Positions 1 through 5,156 of a DNA stretch of 5,156 bases are shown here, one piece after another. The stretch comes from JAJUFS01 sp964599565 (GTDB lineage: Bacteria > Pseudomonadota > Gammaproteobacteria > Natronospirales > JAJUFS01), in assembly GCA_964599565.1 (NCBI GenBank), contig CAZRFE010000121.1:1-5156 (forward strand), read 5' to 3'. Position 1 is the stretch's first letter, and each line of letters begins with the position of its first letter. Under the pieces are notes generated by a model. The model ran no database searches and had not been told where the DNA came from. It saw only the letters and a program-made list of their open reading frames with translations. The position numbers and the translations under genes are program-made.

Positions 1-435
1 GGATGCTGTCTGCGCCGTTTCATCGCCCGATTTCCGGCGGCGCCGGCCACCGCGACGACCGCGGCGGCTGCGCGTACGGCCGGATTCCTGCGCTGCGTCT
101 TCCGTGCCTTGCGCTTTCTGCTCCGGTCTTGCGGGTGCGGATTCCGCTGCAGCTTTTGCCTTTTCCTTCTGCGGCTGCTCGTCGCGACGCTGCTTCGGCT
201 GTTCCGCCTTCTGCTCGGCGCGCTGCTTGCCGCGTGCGTCGTTGTCCGTGCGCTGGCCGTCGCGCGCGTTATTGTCGCGCCGTCCATCGCGCCGCGGACG
301 CCGCGTGCGGTTGTTTTCCTCGCGTTGACGCGTATCGCGCGTGCGCGTGGAACGCGGCGGGGAGGTGCGGCGAGTTTCCGCGGGTGCGGTCTCGCTTGCG
401 CCGCCGAAAAGGAATCGCCACAGGCGCACCAGCAG
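1..435 (-). other. RNase E membrane-targeting helix and Arg-rich tail (part of rne)
   Basis: This is the part of the rne reading frame after the catalytic domain, residues 555 onward. It opens with the hydrophobic, positively charged LLVRLWRFLF segment. In E. coli, segment A at residues 568-582 has the same character and anchors the enzyme to the inner membrane. It continues with a disordered stretch dominated by Arg, Gln, Asp, Asn and Lys, including a run of RDGR/RD repeats around residues 600-620 and RTRSRRGRRGGRRRRK near 675-690. Such tails bind RNA and carry short degradosome partner motifs. No RhlB, enolase or PNPase binding motif can be assigned here. Confidence 0.75.
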
Positions 436-2097
436 GCCCGGCTGCTGTGCAACTGTCTTCGGTGCTGCGGTCGGCGCTGGCGCGGGAGTGGACGGCGCCA
501 GTGTCTTGACGACAGGTTCTTCGGGCAGCTTCTGCGCTTCGTGCGCGAGATAGCCGGGCACGCCGCTCGTGTCCTCGGCGTCGGCAAGCGCGTAGCTTGC
601 CGTGCGCGTGCCGCTCGCACCGATTTCGTCCTCACGCTGGCGGAGGATTTCGTAGTCCGGCGTCTCGATGTTCGGATTGGGTACAAGAATGACATCGACG
701 CGGCAGCGCTGTTCGATGCGAAGGATCGCGTCGCGCTTCTCGTTCAAAAGGAACGTCGCGGCTTCGACCGGCAGCTGCGCGACGACGCGCGCAGTCTTGT
801 CCTTCATCGCTTCTTCTTCGATCAGGCGAAGCACGGAAAGCGACAGCGATTCGATGCTGCGGATGCGGCCTTCGCCGTGGCAGCGCGGGCAGACCTGCTG
901 GCTGGATTCGCCAAGGGAAGGGCGCAGGCGCTGGCGCGACATTTCCATCAGGCCGAAACGCGAGATGCGTCCGATCTGCACGCGCGCGCGGTCCATCTTC
1001 AGCGAATCGCGCAGGCGATCCTCGACGGCACGCTGGTTCCTGTTGCTCGCCATGTCGATGAAGTCGATGACGATCAGGCCGCCCATGTCGCGCAGCCTGA
1101 GCTGGCGTGCGACTTCCTCGGCGGCTTCGAGATTGGTGTTGAGTGCCGTTTCCTCGATGTCGCCGCCTTTCGTCGCGCGCGAGGAGTTGACGTCGATCGC
1201 GACCAGCGCTTCGGTGTGATCGATCACGAGCGCACCGCCGGAGGGCAGGCGTACTTCGCGACGGAAGGCGGATTCGATCTGCGATTCGATCTGGAAGCGC
1301 GTGAACAGCGGCACGCGATCCTGGTATGGCTTGAGCTTGGAGAGATTGTGCGGCATCACGGATTCCATGAAGCCTTTCGCCTGCTCGAAGATCTTGTCGT
1401 CATCAATCAGAATTTCGCCGACGTCGGAACGCAGGTAGTCGCGCAGCGCGCGGATGATGACGTTGGATTCCTGGTAGATGAGCACCGGCGGCTTCATTTC
1501 CGCGTCGGCCTTCCGGATCGCTTCCCAGATCGTGACCAGGTAGTCGAGATCCCACTGCAGTTCCTCGACGCTGCGGCCGACGCCCGCCGTGCGCACGATC
1601 GCACCCATGCCTTTGGGAATGTTGAGTTGCGAAAGCGCTTCACGGATGTCGTCGCGATCTTCGCCTTCGATGCGGCGCGATACACCGCCTGCACGCGGGT
1701 TGTTCGGCATCAACACGAGGAAGCGCCCGGCAAGGCTGATGAAGGTCGTCAGCGCGGCGCCTTTGTTGCCGCGCTCTTCCTTCTCGACCTGCACCATGAC
1801 TTCCTGGCCTTCCTTGAGCACATCCTTGATGTTGATGCGGCCGCTCTCGGGCGCACCATCGCGGAAGTAGCTTCGGGAAATTTCCTTCAGCGGCAGGAAG
1901 CCGTGACGTTCGGAACCGTAATCGACGAAAGCGGCTTCCAGCGAGGGTTCGATCCGGGTGATCCGGCCCTTGTAGATGTTCGCTTTCTTCTGTTCGCGGG
2001 AGGGAACCTCGATGTCGAGGTCATAGAGTTTCTGGCCGTCTACCATGGCCACGCGCAACTCTTCCGGCTGAGTTGCGTTGATCAGCATTCTTTTCAT
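1..2097 (-). CDS. rne: Ribonuclease E, N-terminal 699 residues (3' end of gene beyond left edge)
   Basis: RNase E is the endoribonuclease that starts most mRNA decay, processes rRNA and tRNA precursors, and scaffolds the RNA degradosome at the inner membrane. Translating the minus strand from the ATG at 2097-2095 gives 699 codons with no stop before the window edge. The start MKRMLINATQ matches E. coli RNase E, and an in-frame TAA directly before the ATG excludes an upstream start. I see the S1 region (about 37-125), 5'-sensor residues R169 and T170, catalytic aspartates D302 (AIDVNS) and D345 (VIDFID), and the zinc-link CPRC with C403 and C406. An acidic, proline-rich linker leads to an amphipathic membrane-targeting segment (about 553-566, PGLLVRLWRFLFGG). 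After residue 568 the chain is low-complexity and very rich in Arg, Gln and Glu, with an RRGGRRRRK cluster near 680, as in the RNA-binding part of the degradosome half. The remaining C-terminal scaffold is outside the window. Homology alone cannot exclude an RNase E/G variant, but the long tail favours E. Confidence 0.97.
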   Translation of the reverse strand, partial: MKRMLINATQPEELRVAMVDGQKLYDLDIEVPSREQKKANIYKGRITRIEPSLEAAFVDYGSERHGFLPLKEISRSYFRDGAPESGRINIKDVLKEGQEVMVQVEKEERGNKGAALTTFISLAGRFLVLMPNNPRAGGVSRRIEGEDRDDIREALSQLNIPKGMGAIVRTAGVGRSVEELQWDLDYLVTIWEAIRKADAEMKPPVLIYQESNVIIRALRDYLRSDVGEILIDDDKIFEQAKGFMESVMPHNLSKLKPYQDRVPLFTRFQIESQIESAFRREVRLPSGGALVIDHTEALVAIDVNSSRATKGGDIEETALNTNLEAAEEVARQLRLRDMGGLIVIDFIDMASNRNQRAVEDRLRDSLKMDRARVQIGRISRFGLMEMSRQRLRPSLGESSQQVCPRCHGEGRIRSIESLSLSVLRLIEEEAMKDKTARVVAQLPVEAATFLLNEKRDAILRIEQRCRVDVILVPNPNIETPDYEILRQREDEIGASGTRTASYALADAEDTSGVPGYLAHEAQKLPEEPVVKTLAPSTPAPAPTAAPKTVAQQPGLLVRLWRFLFGGASETAPAETRRTSPPRSTRTRDTRQREENNRTRRPRRDGRRDNNARDGQRTDNDARGKQRAEQKAEQPKQRRDEQPQKEKAKAAAESAPARPEQKAQGTEDAAQESGRTRSRRGRRGGRRRRKSGDETAQTAS

Positions 2098-2102
2098 TTA
2101 TC

Positions 2103-2136
2103 GATCCTGCAGACGCTCCATGGTCTGCACAGGATC
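2103..2136 (-). promoter_or_regulatory. Hairpin sequestering the rne Shine-Dalgarno
   Basis: In the rne mRNA, GATCCT-GT-GCAGAC (2136-2123) can pair with GTCTGCAGGATC (2114-2103). This makes 12 base pairs with one 2-nt bulge and an 8-nt loop. The 3' arm contains AGGA (2109-2106), the only good Shine-Dalgarno, which sits 7 nt before the ATG. With the stem formed, the ribosome binding site is base-paired, so initiation should need opening of the stem by ribosomes, a factor or cleavage. Confidence 0.6.
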
Positions 2137-2341
2137 ACGCGGTGCCGGTCGGGCCAGGGGCGGTTTCCGCCTTGATGATCGCGCTGCCTGCCTGCTGCGT
2201 TGGCACCAAGCGGCGGCTGCGGGGAAATCCTGCCTGTCGTACTGCGGCGCTACGTGACCATGCGGAGCATGGGAGCGCATCATCATTGACCGTCCCGCGA
2301 CACCCGTTGATTCTGATTTGTGGGGGCGGACGGCGGTTATC

Positions 2342-2369
2342 AAAAAGGGCCCGGCTGCTTGACGGGCCC
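2342..2369 (-). terminator. Terminator-like hairpin inside the rne leader
   Basis: Read in the direction of rne, GGGCCCG (2369-2363) and CGGGCCC (2353-2347) form a seven-pair all-GC stem with a 9-nt loop, followed at once by TTTTTG (2346-2341). This is the textbook shape of an intrinsic terminator. It lies about 100 nt after the predicted rne start and about 245 nt before the ATG. If active it would yield a short transcript of about 128 nt. It could instead be a stable leader hairpin with an exposed U-tract. No competing antiterminator pairing was obvious by eye. Confidence 0.5.
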
Positions 2370-2389
2370 ACCCTCGAATCTGTTCCAAT

Positions 2390-2405
2390 ACCGGCAGCTG
2401 CCGGT
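2390..2405. repeat. 16-bp perfect palindrome in the rne leader
   Basis: ACCGGCAGCTGCCGGT reads the same on both strands. It lies about 65 bp inside the predicted rne transcript. As RNA it would form a short hairpin with a small loop; as DNA it could be a dyad operator. No known binding-site consensus was recognised. Confidence 0.5.
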
Positions 2406-2424
2406 CAACGGGGGAGTCGTTCGC

Positions 2425-2438
2425 GGCGCCGTGGCGCC
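2425..2438. repeat. Short GC inverted repeat (GGCGC/GCGCC)
   Basis: GGCGC and GCGCC flank the 4-base loop CGTG, giving a five-pair stem near the 5' end of the predicted rne transcript. In GC-rich DNA such a short stem can arise by chance, so only the structure is reported. Confidence 0.3.
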
Positions 2439-2475
2439 TCAGTCTCGAAGCAGCGGTCCTCCCATTCGTCGCGCC

Positions 2476-2504
2476 ATCTTATCAATCATAAGTAGTTGTA
2501 TCAA
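2476..2504 (-). promoter_or_regulatory. Predicted sigma-70 promoter of rne
   Basis: On the minus strand a -35 box TTGATA (2504-2499) and a -10 box TAAGAT (2481-2476) are separated by 17 nt. The stretch is AT-rich within a GC-rich region. The predicted start near 2469 would give an rne leader close in length to the one known in E. coli. The boxes lie within 40 bp of the divergent rluC start codon, so the two genes probably compete for, or share, polymerase access here. Confidence 0.65.
2499..2504 (+). promoter_or_regulatory. Weak candidate -10 box for rluC
   Basis: TATCAA lies 7 nt before the rluC ATG, which would place the transcript start at or next to the A of the ATG and explain the missing Shine-Dalgarno. 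No good -35 box is found at the right distance, and the site overlaps the -35 box of the divergent rne promoter. This is a tentative assignment. Confidence 0.25.
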
Positions 2505-2511
2505 TTAATAA

Positions 2512-3483
2512 ATGAACAAGCCAGACAGCAGCGGCGAAGGATCGAGGGCGCGCATCGTCGAAGCCTCGACGGAGGACGATGGCCAGCGCCTAGACAATTT
2601 TCTCATCCGGCACCTGAAAGGCGTGCCGCGCAGCCACATTTACCGCCTGCTACGCACCGGCCAGGTGCGCGTCAATGGCGGACGCATCAAGGCCCAGTAC
2701 CGCATTGCGCCAGGGGACAAGGTCCGCCTGCCGCCGGTCCGCCAGTCCGCGGAAAGCGACGCGCCGCCACCGCCAACCCGGGCAAAGCGTGAACTTGAGG
2801 ATCGTGTGCTTCACGAGGATGACAGGGTCATTGTCATCAACAAGCCGGCCGGCATGGCCGTGCACGGCGGGAGCGGGCTCAGTTTCGGCGTCATCGAAGC
2901 GCTGCGCGCATCGCGCCCTGGCGCGCCATTCCTCGAACTTGCACACCGGCTGGACCGCGAGACCAGCGGTTGCCTGGTGATCTGCAAGAAGCGCAGCGCG
3001 CTTCGCCGCGTGCATGAGCTGCTGCGGGAAGGGAAGGTCGAAAAGCGCTACCTGGCGCTGGTGAACGGCAGCTGGAGCCATCGACACGAAGAAATCCGCC
3101 TGACACTCAAGAAACAGCAACTGCACGGCGGTGAGCGCATGGTGGACGTGCGTGCCGACGGCAAGGAATCCGTCAGCCGGTTTCGCGCCATCGCGTACTA
3201 CAGGGGCGCGACGCTGATGGAAGTGGATATCCAGACAGGGCGTACGCACCAGATTCGCGTGCAGGCGGCACACGTCGGTCATCCGCTGCTCGGCGACGAC
3301 AAGTACGGCGATCGCGATGCCAACCGGCGTTTCCAGGCACTGGGGCTCAAACGCCTGTTCCTGCATTCGGTCTCGATCGGCTTCGAGTGGCCGGACAACG
3401 GTAATCGCATCGACGTGAGCGCGCCGCTTGATGACGATCTCCGTCGCGTTATCGACCAGCTAGAGCGGGGTTCCGGCCATTGA
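2512..3483 (+). CDS. rluC: 23S rRNA pseudouridine synthase RluC
   Basis: RluC converts uridines to pseudouridine in 23S rRNA (positions 955, 2504 and 2580 in E. coli), acting on the large-subunit rRNA in the cytoplasm. The 323-residue product is close to the 319 of E. coli. It opens with an S4 RNA-binding domain (about 24-80, with DGQRLDNFLIRHLKGVP and VRLPPVR), then the RluA-family catalytic domain. Visible motifs are INKPAGMAVHGGSGLSFGVIEALR (109-132, only partly diagnostic alone), HRLDRETSG (145-153) with catalytic D148, GRTHQIRV (243-250) and RLFLH (281-285). SGLSFGVIE favours RluC over RluD. The 2512 ATG fits the family length, but no Shine-Dalgarno precedes it; the upstream bases are AT-rich. 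The gene is divergent from rne, as in E. coli, and converges on maf. Confidence 0.96.
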   Translation: MNKPDSSGEGSRARIVEASTEDDGQRLDNFLIRHLKGVPRSHIYRLLRTGQVRVNGGRIKAQYRIAPGDKVRLPPVRQSAESDAPPPPTRAKRELEDRVLHEDDRVIVINKPAGMAVHGGSGLSFGVIEALRASRPGAPFLELAHRLDRETSGCLVICKKRSALRRVHELLREGKVEKRYLALVNGSWSHRHEEIRLTLKKQQLHGGERMVDVRADGKESVSRFRAIAYYRGATLMEVDIQTGRTHQIRVQAAHVGHPLLGDDKYGDRDANRRFQALGLKRLFLHSVSIGFEWPDNGNRIDVSAPLDDDLRRVIDQLERGSGH

Positions 3484-3558
3484 GCCGGGCATGGAACTGA
3501 AAATTTACAATAAAAAACTTTAGCAAATTATTGTAATTTTTAGAGAAACTTCCCGGCT
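3483..3558. terminator. AT-rich imperfect palindrome between convergent rluC and maf, likely two-way terminator
   Basis: The gap between the rluC stop and the maf stop is one large dyad. The outer GC arms AGCCGGG (3483-3489) and CCCGGCT (3552-3558) enclose an AT-rich stem, in which 3497-3513 pairs with 3528-3543 apart from one bulged T and one G-T pair, with a 14-nt loop. On the plus strand the stem ends in TTTTTAG; on the minus strand it ends in a TTTT run. Its place between two convergent genes suggests transcription stops here from both sides. The inner stem is far richer in A and T than a typical terminator, so efficiency is uncertain. Confidence 0.55.
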
Positions 3559-4141
3559 ACGGCAGATCCAGGCCGGCCTCGCGCAACAGCCTGGCAACCG
3601 CAATCAGCGGCAGTCCCATCAAGGCGCTCGGGTCGCTGTTGTCGATCCGCTCGAACAAGGTGATTCCCAGGCCTTCCGACTTGAAGCTGCCGGCGCAGTC
3701 CAGCGGCTGTTCGCGTTCCACGTAGCGGCGGATCTCGTCGTCGTGCAAGGCCCGGAATTTGACAGTGGTTTCGTCCATTGCTTCGCGACGCTCGCCGGTC
3801 TGCGCGTCCTCTACGCAGACTGCGGTGAAAAACCGCACGACCTGGCCGCTGGCGGCGGCAAGCTGCGCTACGGCATTGTCGAAGCTGCCCGGCTTCCCGA
3901 GCACGGTGCCGGCAAGAACCGCGCACTGGTCGGAACCGATGACGAGTCCGGAATCAAGGCGCGAGGCGACCGCTGAGGCCTTCTCACGTGCGAGCCGTGC
4001 GGTCATGGCAGCGCCGCTCTCGCCGGGTTGGCGAGCTTCCGTCGTACCCGGCGCGATTGCCTCGAATGGGATGCCAAGGCGCGCCAGCAACTCGCGGCGA
4101 TAGGGTGACGTGGATGCCAGGACCAGCTTGAATTCCGACAC
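3557..4141 (-). CDS. yceF: Maf-family nucleotide pyrophosphatase, YceF type (7-methyl-GTP pyrophosphatase)
   Basis: Maf proteins hydrolyse non-canonical nucleoside triphosphates to the monophosphate and pyrophosphate, keeping modified bases out of nucleic acids. The E. coli YceF branch prefers 7-methyl-GTP. The 194-residue product matches E. coli YceF in length and motifs: ASTSPYRREL (9-18) forms the nucleotide and phosphate loop, IGSDQ (68-72) carries the catalytic aspartate, and CAGSFKSEGLGITLFE (149-164) and MGLPLIA (175-181) follow. SDQ, rather than the ADT of the dTTP/UTP-type Maf, together with CAGSFKSEG points to YceF. The start is a GTG (4141-4139) with GAGGG 6 nt upstream. The gene is convergent with rluC and divergent from yceD, as in E. 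coli. Substrate preference is inferred from the subfamily. Confidence 0.93.
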   Translation of the reverse strand: MSEFKLVLASTSPYRRELLARLGIPFEAIAPGTTEARQPGESGAAMTARLAREKASAVASRLDSGLVIGSDQCAVLAGTVLGKPGSFDNAVAQLAAASGQVVRFFTAVCVEDAQTGERREAMDETTVKFRALHDDEIRRYVEREQPLDCAGSFKSEGLGITLFERIDNSDPSALMGLPLIAVARLLREAGLDLP

Positions 4142-4173
4142 GGACAGCCCTCATTGGATGTGTTGCGGCCGCC

Positions 4174-4202
4174 ATCGTAACGGCTCGGCGGTTCGGGGGC
4201 AA
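4174..4202 (-). promoter_or_regulatory. Candidate promoter of maf/yceF
   Basis: On the minus strand TTGCCC (4202-4197) and TACGAT (4179-4174) are 17 nt apart. Transcription would start near 4167, leaving a leader of about 26 nt that contains the GAGGG ribosome binding site. Both boxes are moderate matches to the sigma-70 consensus. Confidence 0.4.
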
Positions 4203-4258
4203 AAGACGGGAGTCGAGCAAAAACAACGGCTTGCCCCATTCCTGGTGCAAGAAACGCT

Positions 4259-4288
4259 TTGACACTGAAACTCGCTGGCAAGTAGAAT
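4259..4288 (+). promoter_or_regulatory. Strong sigma-70 promoter of the yceD-rpmF-plsX operon
   Basis: A perfect -35 box TTGACA (4259-4264) and a -10 box TAGAAT (4283-4288, five of six consensus bases) are separated by 18 nt. The predicted start lies near 4295, only about 2-4 nt before the yceD ATG at 4298, so the transcript would be essentially leaderless. This promoter should drive yceD, rpmF and plsX, since no other strong promoter is seen in the short gaps between them. Confidence 0.75.
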
Positions 4289-4297
4289 TCCGCGCTT

Positions 4298-4831
4298 ATG
4301 TCGACCGGTCTGTCCAGGTATTTCGATCCGGAGCGGCTCGCCGCACACGGGACCGTACTGGCCGGCGTGCTCGACACGGACTCCATGCCACGGCTGCGCG
4401 AAGCGCTCGCGTCGAACGAACCGGTTCAGGTACGTATCGAACTGCGCGCGCAGCGTGATGACGCGCGCCGGTTGTTGCTGACCGGGCAGGCGCAGGCGGC
4501 GCTGTCGCTGACCTGTCAACGCTGCATGGAGCAGGTCATGCACGATGCGAGCGCGCAGTTTGCGCTGGCGATCGTGCACGATGACGAGGCTGCACGCGCG
4601 CTGCCGGCCGATCTCGATCCGCTGTTGCTGGAACGGGGCGCGGAAGTGGACCTGCCCGCGCTGATCGAGGACGAGCTGTTGCTCGCGCTGCCGGCGATCC
4701 CCATGCACGGCAGCGAGGAAGCATGTGGCGAACGTGCGCAGTACGGCCGCAAGACCGATGAAGCATTCGAGGGTGCCGCAAGGGAGAATCCCTTCGCGGT
4801 ACTGAAGAAACTGAAGAACGGAAAAACCTGA
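4298..4831 (+). CDS. yceD: YceD/DUF177 family protein, large-subunit rRNA accumulation factor
   Basis: YceD-family (DUF177) proteins are encoded next to rpmF across bacteria and are needed for normal 23S rRNA accumulation; the biochemical role is not settled. The 177-residue product is close to the 173 of E. coli YceD. The conserved landmarks are LTCQRCMEQV (71-80, C73 and C76), LIEDELLLALPAIPMH (122-137), C143 and NPFAVLKKLK (164-173). CQRC with the later Cys suggests metal binding, but that is inference. The 4298 ATG is supported by the family N-terminus, although no Shine-Dalgarno is present and the promoter -10 box ends only 9 nt upstream. The TGA stop falls 11 nt before rpmF and overlaps the region of the rpmF ribosome binding site, so the two are probably translationally coupled. 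Confidence 0.93.
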   Translation: MSTGLSRYFDPERLAAHGTVLAGVLDTDSMPRLREALASNEPVQVRIELRAQRDDARRLLLTGQAQAALSLTCQRCMEQVMHDASAQFALAIVHDDEAARALPADLDPLLLERGAEVDLPALIEDELLLALPAIPMHGSEEACGERAQYGRKTDEAFEGAARENPFAVLKKLKNGKT

Positions 4832-4842
4832 GGTATACAACG

Positions 4843-5034
4843 ATGGCTGTTCAGAAAAGTCGCAAGAGCCCTTCCCGCCGCGGCATGCGCCGTGCGCACG
4901 ACGCGCTCAAGGCGCCGACCGTTTCGCGTGATCCCGTGACGGGTGAAGCGCACCTGCGTCATCACGTGGGCCCGGACGGTTATTACCGCGGCCGCAAGGT
5001 GATTGCGACCAAGGTCGTTGAAGACGAAGAATAG
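4843..5034 (+). CDS. rpmF: 50S ribosomal protein L32
   Basis: L32 (bL32) is a small basic protein of the large ribosomal subunit. The 63-residue product starts MAVQKSRKSPSRRGMRRAHD and contains HLRHH (37-41) and DGYYRGRKVI (45-54), matching E. coli L32 throughout. It lacks the paired cysteines of zinc-type L32, so it is the zinc-independent form. The C-terminus runs a few residues beyond the 57-residue E. coli protein, ending in an acidic VVEDEE. GAGG lies 9 nt before the ATG. It is the second gene of the operon, 11 nt after yceD, an arrangement typical of yceD-rpmF. Confidence 0.98.
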   Translation: MAVQKSRKSPSRRGMRRAHDALKAPTVSRDPVTGEAHLRHHVGPDGYYRGRKVIATKVVEDEE

Positions 5035-5095
5035 TACGGTGACATTCATGCCCGCATCCTGCGCGGCGTGATCCTGGCGGGGGGTTGACCTGGAT

Positions 5096-5156
5096 ATGGC
5101 AAAACCCATCACCATCTCACTGGACGCAATGGGCGGGGACCACGGGCCGCAATCCG
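5096..5156 (+). CDS. plsX: Phosphate acyltransferase PlsX, N-terminal 20 residues (cut by right edge)
   Basis: PlsX makes acyl-phosphate from acyl-ACP and phosphate, the acyl donor for PlsY in phospholipid synthesis, and is membrane-associated. Only the first 20 codons are inside the window. They contain LDAMGGDHGP, the signature of the PlsX N-terminus (E. coli LDVMGGDFGP). The ATG at 5096 is the only reasonable start, because an in-frame TGA lies at 5069-5071 with no better start after it. The ribosome binding site is not clear: GGGGGG (5079-5084) is 11 nt away and GGA is only 1 nt from the ATG. The gene follows rpmF after 61 nt, as in the E. coli rpmF-plsX-fab cluster. Confidence 0.95.
   Translation, partial: MAKPITISLDAMGGDHGPQS

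Larger units (their letters stand above)
2098..2469 (-). promoter_or_regulatory. Long structured 5' leader of rne mRNA
   Basis: From the predicted start near 2469 to the rne ATG there are about 370 nt with no convincing gene. The length is close to the 361-nt E. coli rne leader, whose hairpins sense RNase E activity and feed back on rne mRNA stability. Visible hairpins, in transcript order, are 2438-2425, 2405-2390, 2369-2347 followed by five U, 2333-2290 (six-pair CCGTCC/GGACGG base with an A-rich loop), 2272-2258 (CCATGC/GCATGG with a 3-nt loop) and 2136-2103 over the ribosome binding site. The A-rich loop and the U-tract are plausible single-stranded RNase E targets. Autoregulation is inferred from position, length and the family; no sequence match to the E. 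coli leader was established. Confidence 0.6.

Noticed and set aside
3..509. A 168-codon plus-strand frame rich in Arg, Ala and Cys
   Set aside because: It is a shadow of the low-complexity Arg-rich part of rne; no family features.
109..2175. A 688-codon open frame on the plus strand
   Set aside because: It lies exactly antisense to rne in the same codon register. The minus-strand frame gives a full RNase E with all catalytic motifs, while this frame is Arg/Ala/Asp-rich with no recognisable domain. Long antisense frames are expected in GC-rich genes that avoid TTA, CTA and TCA codons.
2098..2388. A 96-codon frame in the rne leader that ends with TAA directly before the rne ATG and is in frame with it
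   Set aside because: It starts at a TTG without a Shine-Dalgarno, spans several leader hairpins, and has no recognisable domain. The abutting stop is most simply chance, though it does fix the rne start.
2142..2495. A 117-codon plus-strand frame upstream of rluC
   Set aside because: It lies antisense to the rne leader, has no convincing start signal or domain, and runs into the promoter region.
2650..3366. A 238-codon minus-strand frame
   Set aside because: Antisense shadow of rluC, whose own motifs are complete.
3759..4103. A 114-codon plus-strand frame
   Set aside because: Antisense shadow of maf, which shows every YceF motif on the other strand.
4151..4840. A 229-codon minus-strand frame
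   Set aside because: Antisense shadow of yceD that would also erase the yceD promoter region; no family features.
1..5156. A hidden defence, mobile or biosynthetic system
   Set aside because: The whole window is accounted for by six conserved housekeeping genes in the E. coli order, with only short regulatory gaps and no foreign-looking gene.

Overview
This window is a conserved housekeeping locus from a GC-rich gammaproteobacterium. The gene order rne(-) / rluC(+) / yceF-type maf(-) / yceD(+) / rpmF(+) / plsX(+) is the Escherichia coli order. The proteins match the E. coli ones motif by motif, for example the RNase E start MKRMLINATQ, RluC HRLDRETSG, YceF CAGSFKSEG, YceD CQRC and L32 HLRHH. 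The strong GC preference at third positions rules out a close enteric relative, but I cannot name a genus. No mobile element, CRISPR array, tRNA or rRNA is visible, and I see no new multi-gene system.

Layout: positions 1-2097 (minus) encode the first 699 residues of RNase E. The catalytic half is complete, followed by a membrane-targeting helix and the start of the Arg-rich tail; the gene leaves the window on the left. The 414-bp gap at 2098-2511 holds the rne promoter and a roughly 370-nt rne leader rich in hairpins. These include a terminator-like hairpin and a hairpin that buries the rne ribosome binding site. rluC (2512-3483, plus) is divergent from rne, and the two promoter regions share an AT-rich stretch just before the rluC ATG. 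rluC converges with maf (3557-4141, minus), and an AT-rich imperfect palindrome fills the gap between them. maf and yceD then diverge from a 156-bp region with a recognisable promoter on each strand. yceD (4298-4831), rpmF (4843-5034) and plsX (from 5096, cut by the right edge) form an operon that in relatives continues into the fab genes.

Together the genes serve RNA turnover (rne), 23S rRNA maturation (rluC, probably yceD), nucleotide-pool sanitation (maf), large-subunit assembly (rpmF) and phospholipid synthesis (plsX). The points most worth a second look are regulatory: the structured rne leader, the apparently leaderless yceD transcript, the missing Shine-Dalgarno for rluC, and the AT-rich palindrome between rluC and maf.
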